38,708 bases of DNA from Acinetobacter lwoffii (GTDB taxonomy: Bacteria; Pseudomonadota; Gammaproteobacteria; Pseudomonadales; Moraxellaceae). How positions within the stretch are numbered: position 1 is the stretch's first letter; every line of letters begins with the position of its first letter. The notes beneath the pieces are model-generated. The model ran no database searches and was not told the origin of the DNA. It was given only the letters and a program-made list of their open reading frames with translations. Location of the stretch: assembly GCF_002321025.1 (NCBI RefSeq), contig NZ_DCLL01000013.1, forward strand, positions 1-38,708, read 5' to 3'. The position numbers and the translations under genes are program-made. Of the stretch, positions 7,273 through 16,700 are shown one piece after another.

Positions 7273-9054
7273 TTCAGGAGCTGACACACCTAAAAGTTCT
7301 AAACCGTTACGCAGTACCTGACGCACGTTCACAGATAACAGTAAACGTGCCTGAGTCAATTCAGCATCATCACCGAGTACTTTATTGTCGTTGTACCAGC
7401 CGTGGAACAAGGCTGCCAGCTCTTTCAGGTAATTACCGATTTGATGTGGTTCATAGCTGTTTGCAGCACGGACCAGAATTTCCGGATAGGCCGCTAGTTT
7501 GGCCAGGATTTCAGTTTCAGCATCAAGCTCCAGCTTAGCCGCCAAATTACGTGCTGCTGTAGCATCAAAGTTGACATTGGTAGACGCTGCTTTTTCTAAC
7601 ATACGACAGATACGGGCGTGTGCATACTGGATGTAATACACGGCATTGTCCTTGCTTTGTGACACAGCAAGATCCAGGTCAAAATCAATGTGCTGTTCAG
7701 ACTTACGCATTACGTAGTAAAAACGTGCAGCATCATTGCCAACTTCTTTACGCAGATCACGCAAGGTCACAAACTGGCCTGAACGGGATGACATTTGTAC
7801 CATCTCGCCGCCACGCCATAGGCTCACGAACTGAACCAGAAGAACCGTTAATTTTTTCGAGTCATAGCCCAACGCATCAATGGCCGCTTTTACACGTGCG
7901 ATATAACCGTGGTGATCCGAACCCCAGATATCGATGATATCGGTATAGCCACGTTGTAACTTGTTCAGGTGGTAAGCGATGTCAGACGCGAAGTAAGTAG
8001 TCTGGCCATTACGGCGTTTCACCACACGGTCTTTTTCATCGCCGAATGCAGTGGATTTAAACCAGATGTTGCCATCCAGTTCATACAGGAAACCACGCTG
8101 ATCTAAGGTCTGTAAGGCTTCTTCAATTTTGTCTGTCAATGATTCTTCGCTGAACCATTGATTGAAGGTTACACCAAACTCGCCCAGGTCATCTTTAATA
8201 TCATCCAGAATCGCTTTAAGCGCGGCTTGCAAGAATACGCGGTAGCCTGTGCCAATTAACGCTTGTGAGTTAAAGATCAAACCATCGATGTGTTTTTCTT
8301 TATCGCCAGACAATACGACTTTATTGCCATCAGCATCTAATTCGGCTGCAAACTGTACATCTTCAGGCACATCTTTATACACGTCGGCCACAGGACGGAC
8401 ATAAGCATCGCCATCCTGGTCAATAATGCTTTGTGCAATTTCTTTTACGTAGTCACCCTGGTAGGCATTTTTCGGGAATACCAGTTCCTGACCCGTTAAT
8501 TCTAAGTAGCGCAGATAAGTCGAAGTCGCCAGAATGTCCATTTGACGGCCAGCATCATTGACATAGTATTCGCGATCGACTTTTGCACCGGTCGCTTCAA
8601 GCAAGTTCGCAACCGTCATGCCATACGCAGCACCACGACCATGACCTACGTGCAGGCTAGAGGTTGGGTTGGCAGAAACGAATTCAACCTGAATACGTTT
8701 ATCCGCATTGACCTGGGTACGACCATAAGTCGCCTGTTGTGCCTGAATTTGATCAAGGACTGCAAAGCGCTGGTCAGCATTCAGGAAGAAGTTAATAAAA
8801 CCAGGACCGGCAATTTCTGCCTTGCTGATATCCGCCACTTCAGGCAGGGCAGCAAGAATTTTTTCCGCTAAATCACGTGGCTTCATACCTGCAGCTTTCG
8901 ACGCGATCATGGCAATATTCGACGCAAAGTCACCATGGCTTCGGTCTTTGGTACGCGTCAAATTACTTGTATTGTTCCAGTCAGATGGGAGTACGCCTTG
9001 TGCCTGTAAAGTGTGCACTGCATGATCGAGAGCTGCTTGTATTGCCGTATTCAT
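7264..9054 (-). CDS. argS: Arginyl-tRNA synthetase
   Basis: Class I synthetase charging tRNA-Arg with arginine. From the ATG at 9054 it is 596 residues (MNTAIQAALDHAV). The frame continues 15 codons upstream to 9099, but that extension is hydrophobic and lacks family similarity. Visible features are the N-terminal Add1 domain, the HIGH-type motif HVGHGRGA near residue 130, the catalytic core with SDHHGYIAR, a KMSKS-equivalent MSSRSGQ, and the C-terminal anticodon-binding DALR domain ending in LELLGVSAPESM. The stop codon is embedded in a 28-base inverted repeat (7245-7272). Confidence 0.97.
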   Translation of the reverse strand: MNTAIQAALDHAVHTLQAQGVLPSDWNNTSNLTRTKDRSHGDFASNIAMIASKAAGMKPRDLAEKILAALPEVADISKAEIAGPGFINFFLNADQRFAVLDQIQAQQATYGRTQVNADKRIQVEFVSANPTSSLHVGHGRGAAYGMTVANLLEATGAKVDREYYVNDAGRQMDILATSTYLRYLELTGQELVFPKNAYQGDYVKEIAQSIIDQDGDAYVRPVADVYKDVPEDVQFAAELDADGNKVVLSGDKEKHIDGLIFNSQALIGTGYRVFLQAALKAILDDIKDDLGEFGVTFNQWFSEESLTDKIEEALQTLDQRGFLYELDGNIWFKSTAFGDEKDRVVKRRNGQTTYFASDIAYHLNKLQRGYTDIIDIWGSDHHGYIARVKAAIDALGYDSKKLTVLLVQFVSLWRGGEMVQMSSRSGQFVTLRDLRKEVGNDAARFYYVMRKSEQHIDFDLDLAVSQSKDNAVYYIQYAHARICRMLEKAASTNVNFDATAARNLAAKLELDAETEILAKLAAYPEILVRAANSYEPHQIGNYLKELAALFHGWYNDNKVLGDDAELTQARLLLSVNVRQVLRNGLELLGVSAPESM

Positions 9055-9313
9055 AATCAGTCGAAAATAGAGATCGCAGAAAAACAGCAAATATAGCAAA
9101 TTTCAGGCTGTTTAGGTAAAAGCATTTCTCGGGAATAAAAAGTGGAGGATCACTTCGTCAGAAGTTTTTGACTAAAGAAAGGGAAAATCAACGGATTAAT
9201 CCCGTGAAAATAAAACCAGTTTTTAGCTCAACATTTCAGATGAAAAAAACAATGCTTCACCGTACAGAATTTGGCTTATATTAGTCATCTGAAAACAGTA
9301 AAAAGAGCATGTC

Positions 9314-9601
9314 GTGGCTGCATCACAACGTCCGACCATTATCGGTCATATTCCTAAACTCCCTGCAAAATGGGCATTGATTATTGTGCCTTTTATCCTG
9401 TCCTGCCTGATGAGTGGCATCATTTCCATGATTAATATGCTGCGTAATCTCGGATGGATTGATGGCTTTATAGCACTCTGGTTTCATAACTGGATGATTT
9501 CCTGGGCGATTGCCTTTCCGATTGTGGTAACCTTATTGCCGTTCGTACGCAAATTCACTGGGCTATTGGTCGATATGTCCGGACCTCAGCCACCCAAATG
9601 A
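9314..9601 (+). CDS. Small two-helix membrane protein (DUF2798 family)
   Basis: A 95-residue protein with a GTG start and two hydrophobic helices: about 17-40 (WALIIVPFILSCLMSGIISM) and about 54-75 (WMISWAIAFPIVVTLLPFV). The segment between them carries the family-like NMLRNLGWIDGFIALW. This layout is characteristic of DUF2798 inner-membrane proteins of unknown function. It stands alone between two minus-strand genes, with an AT-rich upstream region (9120-9310) that should hold its promoter. Confidence 0.8.
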   Translation: MAASQRPTIIGHIPKLPAKWALIIVPFILSCLMSGIISMINMLRNLGWIDGFIALWFHNWMISWAIAFPIVVTLLPFVRKFTGLLVDMSGPQPPK

Positions 9602-9683
9602 TCATTTTTAAATCTTAAATTTGATCTGGCTGGAGTCAATTCTTGGGCATTTTAAAAGTCGGGCTGTGAAAAACAGTTTATCT

Positions 9684-10985
9684 TCAAATTAAATGCTCTA
9701 CCGCCGCCCGGATGATCCCGAGCACCAGACCGATACAGGCACCGACCACGACCCCATTGACCCGGATCATATGCAGGTCACCGCCGACCTCATTTTCAAT
9801 CTTGTCGATCATCTCGCTTGAATCCCATTCGTGAATGCGCTCGCTGATAAAACGAATCACTTTTTCACTGTACTGGTCACTCAGGTCAACCGCGATAGAG
9901 CTCAGACGTTTATTCAGCAGCTCACGTACCGAGGCATTTAAGGTAATATTTTCTCCGACCTGTTGAATGGCAATTCTGAGATTTTCCGCAATACCCGAAT
10001 CAGGTTTTTGCAAGTCTGCTTTGATCGCATCACATAAAATCACCACCGCACCACTGATAAAATTCAGCACTTGTGGACTATCCAGTAAGGCATCTTTGGT
10101 TTCATTCAGACGCTGGCTGGCTTCACTGTCATTATCCGCCAGCTGCAACATCCAGCTATGTCCCATGTTCTCAATTTTGAGTCGCCATGGATGATCTGGA
10201 TCGGCCAGCATGGCTTCAACGCGCCCGATCACGGAATCAATACTGCGTTGCTGCACATCAATCCCGATCCAGCTGGCGCCTTTGGCCAGTTTCCACACCC
10301 CCATTTCCTTAAACAGGTTACGGGTCAGCTCACGGGTTTGTTCAGGATGCGAGGTCATCCAGGCATGTACCACATCCAGTCCGCGCTGTAGCACATCCTG
10401 ATGGAAATCATTGTCCAGAACGGCATGCAGCATTTCGCTGGCTAGGGTATTGATCTGGGTATTTTTGACCCATTGCACGCTGTTGCTCTGGATAAATCCG
10501 GCAATCTGTTCCTGTCCGACAAATTCAAAAATTTTAGGCACCGTCTGTTGAATGACCTGAGTCACTTGGGCATTGTTTTGTGGATTGGCCAGCCAGCGTC
10601 CTGCAGCCAGACTCAGGTCGGTACTGTCCAGACTGCGCTGTACAATTTGCGGAGAAAGAAAATTTTCCTGCACAAAACGGCCCATCGACTCTGCAATACG
10701 GGCCTTGTTACGTGGAATGATTTCGGTATGGTCGCGTAAAAACTTGGGAATGGGCAATCTGCCAAAAGGGTTACGAAACAGCACCGTAATCGCATACCAG
10801 TCCGCCAGGCCACCGACCACACCCGCTTCTGCCGAGAGCATCAGAATATGAATGAGCCAGACATATTCGGGTAGCAGTTTGGCTGCAACCATCAATGCCA
10901 ACCAGATCAGTACGGCGACTATTAGGGCGACGGTCGCGAAACGTTTACTGCGTTGTAAGCTCGGGGAGATACTCTCTGTCTGCAT
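9684..10985 (-). CDS. DUF445 family inner-membrane protein (YjiN-like)
   Basis: A 433-residue protein with an N-terminal transmembrane helix (about 16-38), a Gly/Ala-rich second hydrophobic segment (AEAGVVGGLADWYAITVLF) and a long helical middle region. A C-terminal membrane helix (about 408-430, VVVGACIGLVLGIIRAAV) closes it. The GGLADWYAV-type motif and the RNPFGRLPIP segment are diagnostic of DUF445. No biochemical role is established. It starts 11 bases after the upstream lipoprotein stop, so the two are probably one transcript. Confidence 0.88.
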   Translation of the reverse strand: MQTESISPSLQRSKRFATVALIVAVLIWLALMVAAKLLPEYVWLIHILMLSAEAGVVGGLADWYAITVLFRNPFGRLPIPKFLRDHTEIIPRNKARIAESMGRFVQENFLSPQIVQRSLDSTDLSLAAGRWLANPQNNAQVTQVIQQTVPKIFEFVGQEQIAGFIQSNSVQWVKNTQINTLASEMLHAVLDNDFHQDVLQRGLDVVHAWMTSHPEQTRELTRNLFKEMGVWKLAKGASWIGIDVQQRSIDSVIGRVEAMLADPDHPWRLKIENMGHSWMLQLADNDSEASQRLNETKDALLDSPQVLNFISGAVVILCDAIKADLQKPDSGIAENLRIAIQQVGENITLNASVRELLNKRLSSIAVDLSDQYSEKVIRFISERIHEWDSSEMIDKIENEVGGDLHMIRVNGVVVGACIGLVLGIIRAAVEHLI

Positions 10986-10996
10986 AGATCATCCTG

Positions 10997-11548
10997 TCAG
11001 GAGGGATTGGCCGGTTGCGGTTGCAGCACTGCACCGGATGGACTTAAACCATATTTAGCCCCAAGTGACTGTAAAATCAAGCGGGCATCAAAGGCATCTT
11101 GAGGCGCCTGATTGGCCTTGAAGCATTCAATGGTATACGCCACCTGGGCAGGATCTAGAGTCACGGTATAAGGACGGTCATAGAATGGGTCTGGCCAGAA
11201 TCCCGGATATCGGCGGTAATAACCGTACGGATAAAAGCTTGGTGCCGGATAGACGATGGCCTGACGTGGAGGTTGCTGGGAGCGGTTACTTGGATCATTC
11301 AGTACTCTGAAGAATTGAAAACCATTTTGTACGGTAGTCTGTGCGGCTTTGAGCAGGGTAATTTCTTCAGCTGTGCCAAAGCTCATATTGGGACGGGCCT
11401 GAAAGCTGATACGGTAAGTGTTGTTATTGAGGGGAGTGGTACTGTAGCGACCTAACTGATCAAATGTTAAGGGCTTTGAAGGTGTCGTTGCACAGCCGGT
11501 CAGGCTGATGGCAGCAATCATACTCAATCCCAGTAGCATGTTTTTCAT
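10997..11548 (-). CDS. Lipoprotein, CC0125/CC1285 family
   Basis: A 183-residue lipoprotein. The signal peptide ends in a lipobox, SLTGC, with the acylated Cys at residue 19. The next part, YSTTPLNNNTYRISFQARP followed by LLKAAQTTVQNGFQFFRVL, matches the CC0125/CC1285-type lipoprotein domain (small alpha/beta fold, unknown function). The middle is Pro/Tyr/Arg-rich (APSFYPYGYYRRYPGFWP). A good AGGAG ribosome site precedes the ATG. It is sandwiched tightly between DUF924 (upstream) and DUF445 (downstream), a likely three-gene minus-strand operon. Confidence 0.82.
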   Translation of the reverse strand: MKNMLLGLSMIAAISLTGCATTPSKPLTFDQLGRYSTTPLNNNTYRISFQARPNMSFGTAEEITLLKAAQTTVQNGFQFFRVLNDPSNRSQQPPRQAIVYPAPSFYPYGYYRRYPGFWPDPFYDRPYTVTLDPAQVAYTIECFKANQAPQDAFDARLILQSLGAKYGLSPSGAVLQPQPANPS

Positions 11549-11599
11549 GTTCGATCTCCTGATGCAATGATCCAGTCCGGACAGCGGTCTTAAAAAATC

Positions 11600-12139
11600 T
11601 TAAAAACTGCTATCGGGTTGGGTCAGGAAAGTAAGTTCTTCATCGGTTGATTCACGACCCAGGATTTGGTTCCGATGCGGATAACGTCCAAAGCGGTCAA
11701 TAATGACCTTGTGCTTTTTCTCGAATTCCAGATTGGTCGGATTGCCCAGACGCTGAAACAGTTTTAAGGCGAATTCATGAATCAGTTTGGATTCGCTGTG
11801 CATAAATGGCATATACAGAAAGGCACGCTGTTCCGGACTGAGCTGTTGATCCAGGTTCAGGCTGATGGCTTCCTGAGCCAAGGCCAGTGCCAGACTGTCT
11901 TGGGCGAAAGCTTGGGGAGAATCACGGAATAAATTTCGTGAAAATTGATCTAGCACAATAATTTCGGCCAGCCGGCCTTCTGCGGTTTTACGCCAGCCCC
12001 AAAGTTCAGCCCGGGCTGCCTGCTGATGGGTGCTCATGAACTGCTGCGCAATACTTTGGTCGAATTCATGACTTTGGCTAAACCATAGAGGCTGGCTGTC
12101 CGCATGAAACCAAAAGTTTAAAATATCTTGATAATTCAT
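11600..12139 (-). CDS. DUF924 family protein
   Basis: A 179-residue all-helical protein of the DUF924 family, a TPR-like fold of unknown function. Diagnostic segments are ILNFWFHADSQPLWF at the N-terminus, IIVLDQFSRNLFRDSPQAFAQD in the middle, and FLYMPFMHSE then RFGRYPHRNQILGRESTDEE near the end. It appears to be the first gene of a minus-strand group with the lipoprotein and DUF445 genes, with a 51-base gap to the next. It is divergent from gshA across a 211-base AT-rich region. Confidence 0.9.
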   Translation of the reverse strand: MNYQDILNFWFHADSQPLWFSQSHEFDQSIAQQFMSTHQQAARAELWGWRKTAEGRLAEIIVLDQFSRNLFRDSPQAFAQDSLALALAQEAISLNLDQQLSPEQRAFLYMPFMHSESKLIHEFALKLFQRLGNPTNLEFEKKHKVIIDRFGRYPHRNQILGRESTDEELTFLTQPDSSF

Positions 12140-12350
12140 AATATTTACAATTCATTAGCATCTATTTGTTAATAAAATCACAAATTATCCATGTCTTATA
12201 GAGGAAGTTTGTGTTAAAAATTTGCCAAATCAAAAATCAATGGTTTGCCTGAAAACTAGGCAGCCTGTCATGTGCCGGCATGAAATCACGTTATACTGAT
12301 TAAACCGATGATTTTAATTTAATAATTTAGCCCCCTTAAGCGAGATTGTA

Positions 12351-13928
12351 ATGAGTCAACCTGAATCGACTTCCCAAAATGTATTACCGACCTGGGTCGA
12401 GTCGTCACTCATCAAAGGCATGTTGCGTGGTATCGAGCGTGAAAGCTTGCGTATGCAAAGTGATGGTTTCCTGTCACAGGCAGCGCATCCTCGTGCCTTG
12501 GGTTCAGCTTTGACTCATCCACATATCACCACGGACTATTCTGAAGCGTTGATGGAGTTTATTACTCCGCCACAAGACAGTATTAAAAAAGCGCTGGACT
12601 ATCTCAGCGATATTCATGCGATTGTGCATCGTCATCTGGAAAATGATGAAAAGCTCTGGCCTTTATCGATGCCGTGTATGCTGGACAGCCGTGATGACAG
12701 CATCCCACTGGCACAGTATGGTAGCTCAAATATCGGCCTGTTTAAAACCTTGTATCGTCATGGTTTGGGCGTGCGTTATGGTCGCCGCATGCAGACGATT
12801 TCAGGGGTGCACTACAACCTGTCTTTCCCGGACCATCTGTTCGAGGCCTTACAACAGCAGGAACAGGACGAGGCACTGAAAGCGCTGAGCTTGCAGGATT
12901 ATCGTAGCCATCGTTATATGGGCCTGATCCGCAACTTTATTCGTCTGACTCCACTGGTGATGTTCCTGGTGGGGGCCAGCCCGGCAGTCTGCCAGTGCTT
13001 TATGACCGGTCGTGATCATCATTTGTTGCCTTTGGTAAAGGGCACCCTGTATACCCCTTATGCGACAGCATTGCGTATGGGACGCTTTGGCTATCAAAAC
13101 TCTGCGCAGAAACAGCTCGGTATTCACTACAATAATTTGCAGGACTATCTGGACGGACTGCAAAAAGCCGTTAAAACGCCGTATAAACCGTTTAGTCGTC
13201 TGGGCCTGGATGATGCCAATGGCCAGCCGATCCAGATCAATGATCATGTGCTGCAAATCGAAAATGAATATTACAGCCTGGTGCGTCCGAAACAGGTGCC
13301 GCTGGCGGGTGAAACTCCTTCACAGGCACTGGAAAATCGTGGGATTGCTTATGTCGAGCTGCGTGCAGTCGATGTCAATCCATACAGCCCGATTGGCATT
13401 AATGAAGATACGGCCGGCTTCCTCGAAGTCGTAGCCTTGTACTGTTTATTGCAGGACAGTCCGGCGCTTCTGAGTGATGAACAGGATATTATTGAACAGA
13501 ATCAGGCCGAAGTGGTGAACCGTGGCCGTGCGCCAAATGCCGCAATTATGGAAAATGGCCAGTCTTATCCGATTGAAGACTGGTGTGCCATGCATTTGCA
13601 ACGCATGCACCCCTTGGCCAAGCTGTTAAATTCGGCCTATGACAGTACTCTCTATACTGATGCATTAAAAACCATGATGATCCGGGTCGATGAAGTCGAT
13701 GCCACCTTGTCTGCCCTGATGGTCGGGGATACGCGTGAACAGGGCAGTATGTGGCATTTTGGCCAACATCTGGCCCAGCAACATAGCAGTGTCTATGAAA
13801 CGCATCAGCTCAGCCCGGAAACCCTGGCTTATTTTGAAGAAATGTCACAAAAGTCATTGCAGCAGCAACAGCAACTCGAGCAAGATAGCAGCATCAGTTT
13901 TGCTGATTATTTAGCCCAATATCGATAA
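12351..13928 (+). CDS. gshA: Glutamate-cysteine ligase (type 1)
   Basis: A 525-residue gammaproteobacterial-type GshA, the ATP-dependent first step of glutathione synthesis, joining glutamate and cysteine. Family signatures are GIERESLRMQ near residue 27, LTHPHITTDYSEALMEFITP, SGVHYNLSFP near 150, and YVELRAVDVNPYSPIGI near 335. The length is typical. The Gln-rich tail (LQQQQQLEQD) is a common feature of the C-terminus. dsbB follows after 18 bases in the same direction, putting cytoplasmic thiol synthesis and periplasmic disulfide formation in one probable operon. Confidence 0.97.
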   Translation: MSQPESTSQNVLPTWVESSLIKGMLRGIERESLRMQSDGFLSQAAHPRALGSALTHPHITTDYSEALMEFITPPQDSIKKALDYLSDIHAIVHRHLENDEKLWPLSMPCMLDSRDDSIPLAQYGSSNIGLFKTLYRHGLGVRYGRRMQTISGVHYNLSFPDHLFEALQQQEQDEALKALSLQDYRSHRYMGLIRNFIRLTPLVMFLVGASPAVCQCFMTGRDHHLLPLVKGTLYTPYATALRMGRFGYQNSAQKQLGIHYNNLQDYLDGLQKAVKTPYKPFSRLGLDDANGQPIQINDHVLQIENEYYSLVRPKQVPLAGETPSQALENRGIAYVELRAVDVNPYSPIGINEDTAGFLEVVALYCLLQDSPALLSDEQDIIEQNQAEVVNRGRAPNAAIMENGQSYPIEDWCAMHLQRMHPLAKLLNSAYDSTLYTDALKTMMIRVDEVDATLSALMVGDTREQGSMWHFGQHLAQQHSSVYETHQLSPETLAYFEEMSQKSLQQQQQLEQDSSISFADYLAQYR

Positions 13929-13946
13929 AAAATAAGGGGATTCACC

Positions 13947-14474
13947 ATGCAATGGGGTTATCGCTTCGTGAGTGGTATGTTGTTTCTGGCTGCTGTCATC
14001 GGCATGGCATTTGCCTTATATCTTGAGCATGTACAAGGTCTGGCGCCTTGTCCGCTCTGTGTGTTTCAGCGTGTTGGATTAATCGGACTCGGGATCATCT
14101 CACTGATCGCATTCCTGCATAATCCCGCATCTAATCTCATGAAGCGGCTATATGCCTTGCTGGGTTCGCTCAGTATTTTGTGGTCTGTGGGCGTGGCTGC
14201 GCGTCATGTCTGGTTACAGAACCTACCCCCGGATCAGGTGCCGAGCTGTGGTCCCGGTCTGGAATACTGGCTGGAAACCCTGCCGATGCAGTCTGTACTG
14301 CAACAGGTCTTAAATGGTTCAGGGGAATGTGCCGCGATTGACTGGACCTTCTTGGGTCAATCCTTGCCTGTCTGGTCTTTGATCTTTTTCAGTATTTTAT
14401 TGCTGATTAGCCTGTGGCAACTACTGCGTAAATATAAAAAGGCACCGGTTAAACGACTCAGAGATAAATATTAA
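13947..14474 (+). CDS. dsbB: Disulfide bond formation protein B
   Basis: A 175-residue inner-membrane quinone reductase that reoxidises DsbA. There are four transmembrane helices (about 8-26, 43-58, 66-83 and 143-161). The first periplasmic loop has the Cys35-Cys38 pair in APCPLC, followed by Arg42, the counterpart of the quinone-contacting Arg48 of E. coli. The second loop has Cys101 and Cys128, the pair that exchanges with DsbA. AGGGGA precedes the ATG. The gene ends at a strong bidirectional terminator. Its partner dsbA is not in this window. Confidence 0.96.
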   Translation: MQWGYRFVSGMLFLAAVIGMAFALYLEHVQGLAPCPLCVFQRVGLIGLGIISLIAFLHNPASNLMKRLYALLGSLSILWSVGVAARHVWLQNLPPDQVPSCGPGLEYWLETLPMQSVLQQVLNGSGECAAIDWTFLGQSLPVWSLIFFSILLLISLWQLLRKYKKAPVKRLRDKY

Positions 14475-14486
14475 TTCCGTATTTAA

Positions 14487-14514
14487 TAAAAAAGCCCTCA
14501 ATCGAGGGCTTTTT
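14487..14514. terminator. Bidirectional terminator between dsbB and hydrolase
   Basis: AAAAAAGCCCTC, a four-base AATC loop, and GAGGGCTTTTTT form a perfect 12-bp hairpin with T-runs on both strands. It serves dsbB (plus) and the convergent hydrolase gene (minus, stop at 14528). Confidence 0.95.
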
Positions 14515-14527
14515 TATTTGCTTCAGT

Positions 14528-15877
14528 TTAGGTCAGGGCTATGCCTTCCAGACTGTCCAGATCCATCACATATTCATGAATCTGATCAAAGGCTTCATCT
14601 TCTATACTTGGATAGAACCAGCGCGCCACCTGCTCGGCCACCAGCGGATGATACTGAATTTCAAAATGGTTCAGGCCGTAGAAAATCGCCTTGTTTGCAT
14701 CCGGGACTTTGAGCTGGAAACGCGGATTGGGGTGCTCGCCCAAAGCACTTTTAATACTGACCAGATAATCACCAATCACATGCAAGGTCTTGTTCTTGCG
14801 GTTTTCAAATTCGATGGTGCCGGCGACCAGATAGGTGTCGATATGAGAGGGAATCGGGGCAGGTTTACGGTGATCATCCATAAAGCCGATCCGAAGTGGA
14901 TTATGCTCCCAGTCATCATCCCGGACGCTGCCATGGCGCAAATCCAGAATACCGTTACTGCGAATATTGACCAGATGGCCAAGCAGCCGGATCAGTGGAA
15001 AATGTCCAAGTTTGTCCTGCAAGCTAAAGCCAAAACGTTCCAGTACTGCACCATGATGCGGTGAACCCAGACAGACCAGATTTTCCACCATATTGACCCA
15101 GCTATAGACATTCTGCTTGCCATAAAACAGCGCACTACGAGAGACCAGACCACCCATGCTATGCCCGATCAGGTCAATACTGGTAATTCTCGGATTGCGA
15201 GCAATCAGATCCTGTAAGGTATTCGCCAGGCTGTGGCCATTGGCAGAAATCCGGCGTCCGGTATTGTAATTCAGATAGAGCATGGTATTGCGGTCGCGCT
15301 GCGCCAGTAATTTTGCCCCAATGCCTTCATATTTGCGATTCGACCAGTCTAAATGGTTCATGCATAAGCCATGCACAAACAGGGTAATACGACCGCTCAG
15401 CTCACCTTTTTGCAGCGAGCCATAATGGTCATAGATCACCATCGGCAGGGCTAGAGGGTTCTGATATTTCAGCAGATAATCCCCGATAATGCCATTTAAG
15501 ACACTGACCAGAAAATGCAAGGAAGGTGTCAGCGGTTTATTGTGCAGTTTAGGAAAGCGTTCAATAATCTGGCGCAAAGCAGGGGCAATCAGGGTATTGC
15601 CATAATGAAACAGCATGTCATAGGACATCTGATAGAGCCGCACGATTGAAGGAATATTCTGAATCTTTTCTGAATTATTTTCACTTAAACCGAAAATACT
15701 CATTAAGATTTCGCGTTGAATACTCTTGACCAGCTCCTGGATCACATCGTTAAAGCGCATCGTCACCAGCTGCGCCAGACCTTCCAGTACATCGGCCTGA
15801 CTCGGCGGGGTCCGATCCCATCGACAATAGGTTTCATGTAACGGTGTCAAACTTGGCATCTGATCCTGTCCTTTCAA
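14528..15877 (-). CDS. Alpha/beta hydrolase, PGAP1-like lipase family
   Basis: A 449-residue protein with an N-terminal helical region of about 150 residues and then an alpha/beta hydrolase core. The oxyanion segment LFVHGLCMNHLDW lies near residue 170. The nucleophile elbow is GHSMGG with Ser240. A Gly-Ser-Pro-His-His segment (LGSPHHGAVLERFG) is typical of PGAP1-like or triacylglycerol-lipase-like enzymes. The likely catalytic His is in GLNHFEIQYHP near the end. There is no signal peptide, so it is probably cytoplasmic. An internal ATG at 15859 (MPSLTP) is an alternative start. The substrate is unknown. Confidence 0.82.
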   Translation of the reverse strand: MKGQDQMPSLTPLHETYCRWDRTPPSQADVLEGLAQLVTMRFNDVIQELVKSIQREILMSIFGLSENNSEKIQNIPSIVRLYQMSYDMLFHYGNTLIAPALRQIIERFPKLHNKPLTPSLHFLVSVLNGIIGDYLLKYQNPLALPMVIYDHYGSLQKGELSGRITLFVHGLCMNHLDWSNRKYEGIGAKLLAQRDRNTMLYLNYNTGRRISANGHSLANTLQDLIARNPRITSIDLIGHSMGGLVSRSALFYGKQNVYSWVNMVENLVCLGSPHHGAVLERFGFSLQDKLGHFPLIRLLGHLVNIRSNGILDLRHGSVRDDDWEHNPLRIGFMDDHRKPAPIPSHIDTYLVAGTIEFENRKNKTLHVIGDYLVSIKSALGEHPNPRFQLKVPDANKAIFYGLNHFEIQYHPLVAEQVARWFYPSIEDEAFDQIHEYVMDLDSLEGIALT

Positions 15878-16105
15878 TGAGCCGTATGTGGTGCCATCTT
15901 TCTTTTTAAAGAACTTCGCGGTATAAATTCTTTTTCTTGTTGAGTTTCCTGATTTTGAGGGCCTCAGCTTAAAATAACGAGAATGAGAAAAGATTTTGGG
16001 CTTTTTTGTCAGACAATTTAAGCAATTAACTGGTCTTATAACGTAGTGTACTTCACATTATTTAAATTAAATTTTGATGATTGATGGGTTTTTTGTTGGT
16101 AGTTC

Positions 16106-16699
16106 ATGAATATCATTTATTTGCATGGTTTTAAGAGTAATTCAAACTCGATCAAGGGGAAATTGCTGCAACATTACTGTGCAAAGTATCCTGAAATTCA
16201 GGTACATTTACCCGATTTAAACATGTCACCGAACGCTGCCATTGCGCATGTTTCTGAACTGATTGAATCGATGCATAATGTGGCATTACTGGGCAGCAGT
16301 CTCGGCGGATTTTATGCGACACATCTGGTCGCACAGCATGCTGTGCCTGCTGTACTGATCAATCCGGCAATGCGACCATGGCAACTGTTTCGTGAACTGT
16401 TTGACGAGCAACTGCCTTATCAAGTCCATCCGAACTGGTGTCTGGATGAGGCAGATCTGTTACAACTGCAGCAATTGGCCCTGCCTGTTGCACAAGATGC
16501 AGACAAAATACTGGTTCTGCTGCAACAAGGCGATGAAGTTTTGGATTATCGTGAAGCACATCGTTATTATAGTGCTGCGCATCCCCCTGCAATGCTGATG
16601 ACTGAAGCGCATGGCAGTCACGGGATGGATGATTTTGCGGAAAAAATTCCGTTCGTCTTACAGTTTTTATTGGACTGCATAAAAAAGGAAACCGAATAA
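16106..16699 (+). CDS. yqiA: YqiA/YcfP-type alpha/beta fold esterase
   Basis: A 197-residue esterase of the YqiA family. The N-terminus IIYLHGFKSNSNS is the family hallmark. The nucleophile is Ser65 in GSSLGG, an Asp lies in QQGDEVLDYREA, and the catalytic His is in EAHGSHGMDDF. The stop codon lies one base from the parE GTG start, and the yqiA-parE order is shared with E. coli, supporting both calls and co-transcription. The physiological substrate is not established; short acyl esters are the known in vitro substrates of the family. Confidence 0.92.
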   Translation: MNIIYLHGFKSNSNSIKGKLLQHYCAKYPEIQVHLPDLNMSPNAAIAHVSELIESMHNVALLGSSLGGFYATHLVAQHAVPAVLINPAMRPWQLFRELFDEQLPYQVHPNWCLDEADLLQLQQLALPVAQDADKILVLLQQGDEVLDYREAHRYYSAAHPPAMLMTEAHGSHGMDDFAEKIPFVLQFLLDCIKKETE

Positions 16700-16700
16700 C

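Noticed and set aside
14576..15064. A 162-codon plus-strand frame opposite the alpha/beta hydrolase
   Set aside because: It is the antisense shadow of a gene with clear catalytic motifs, and its translation shows no family pattern.
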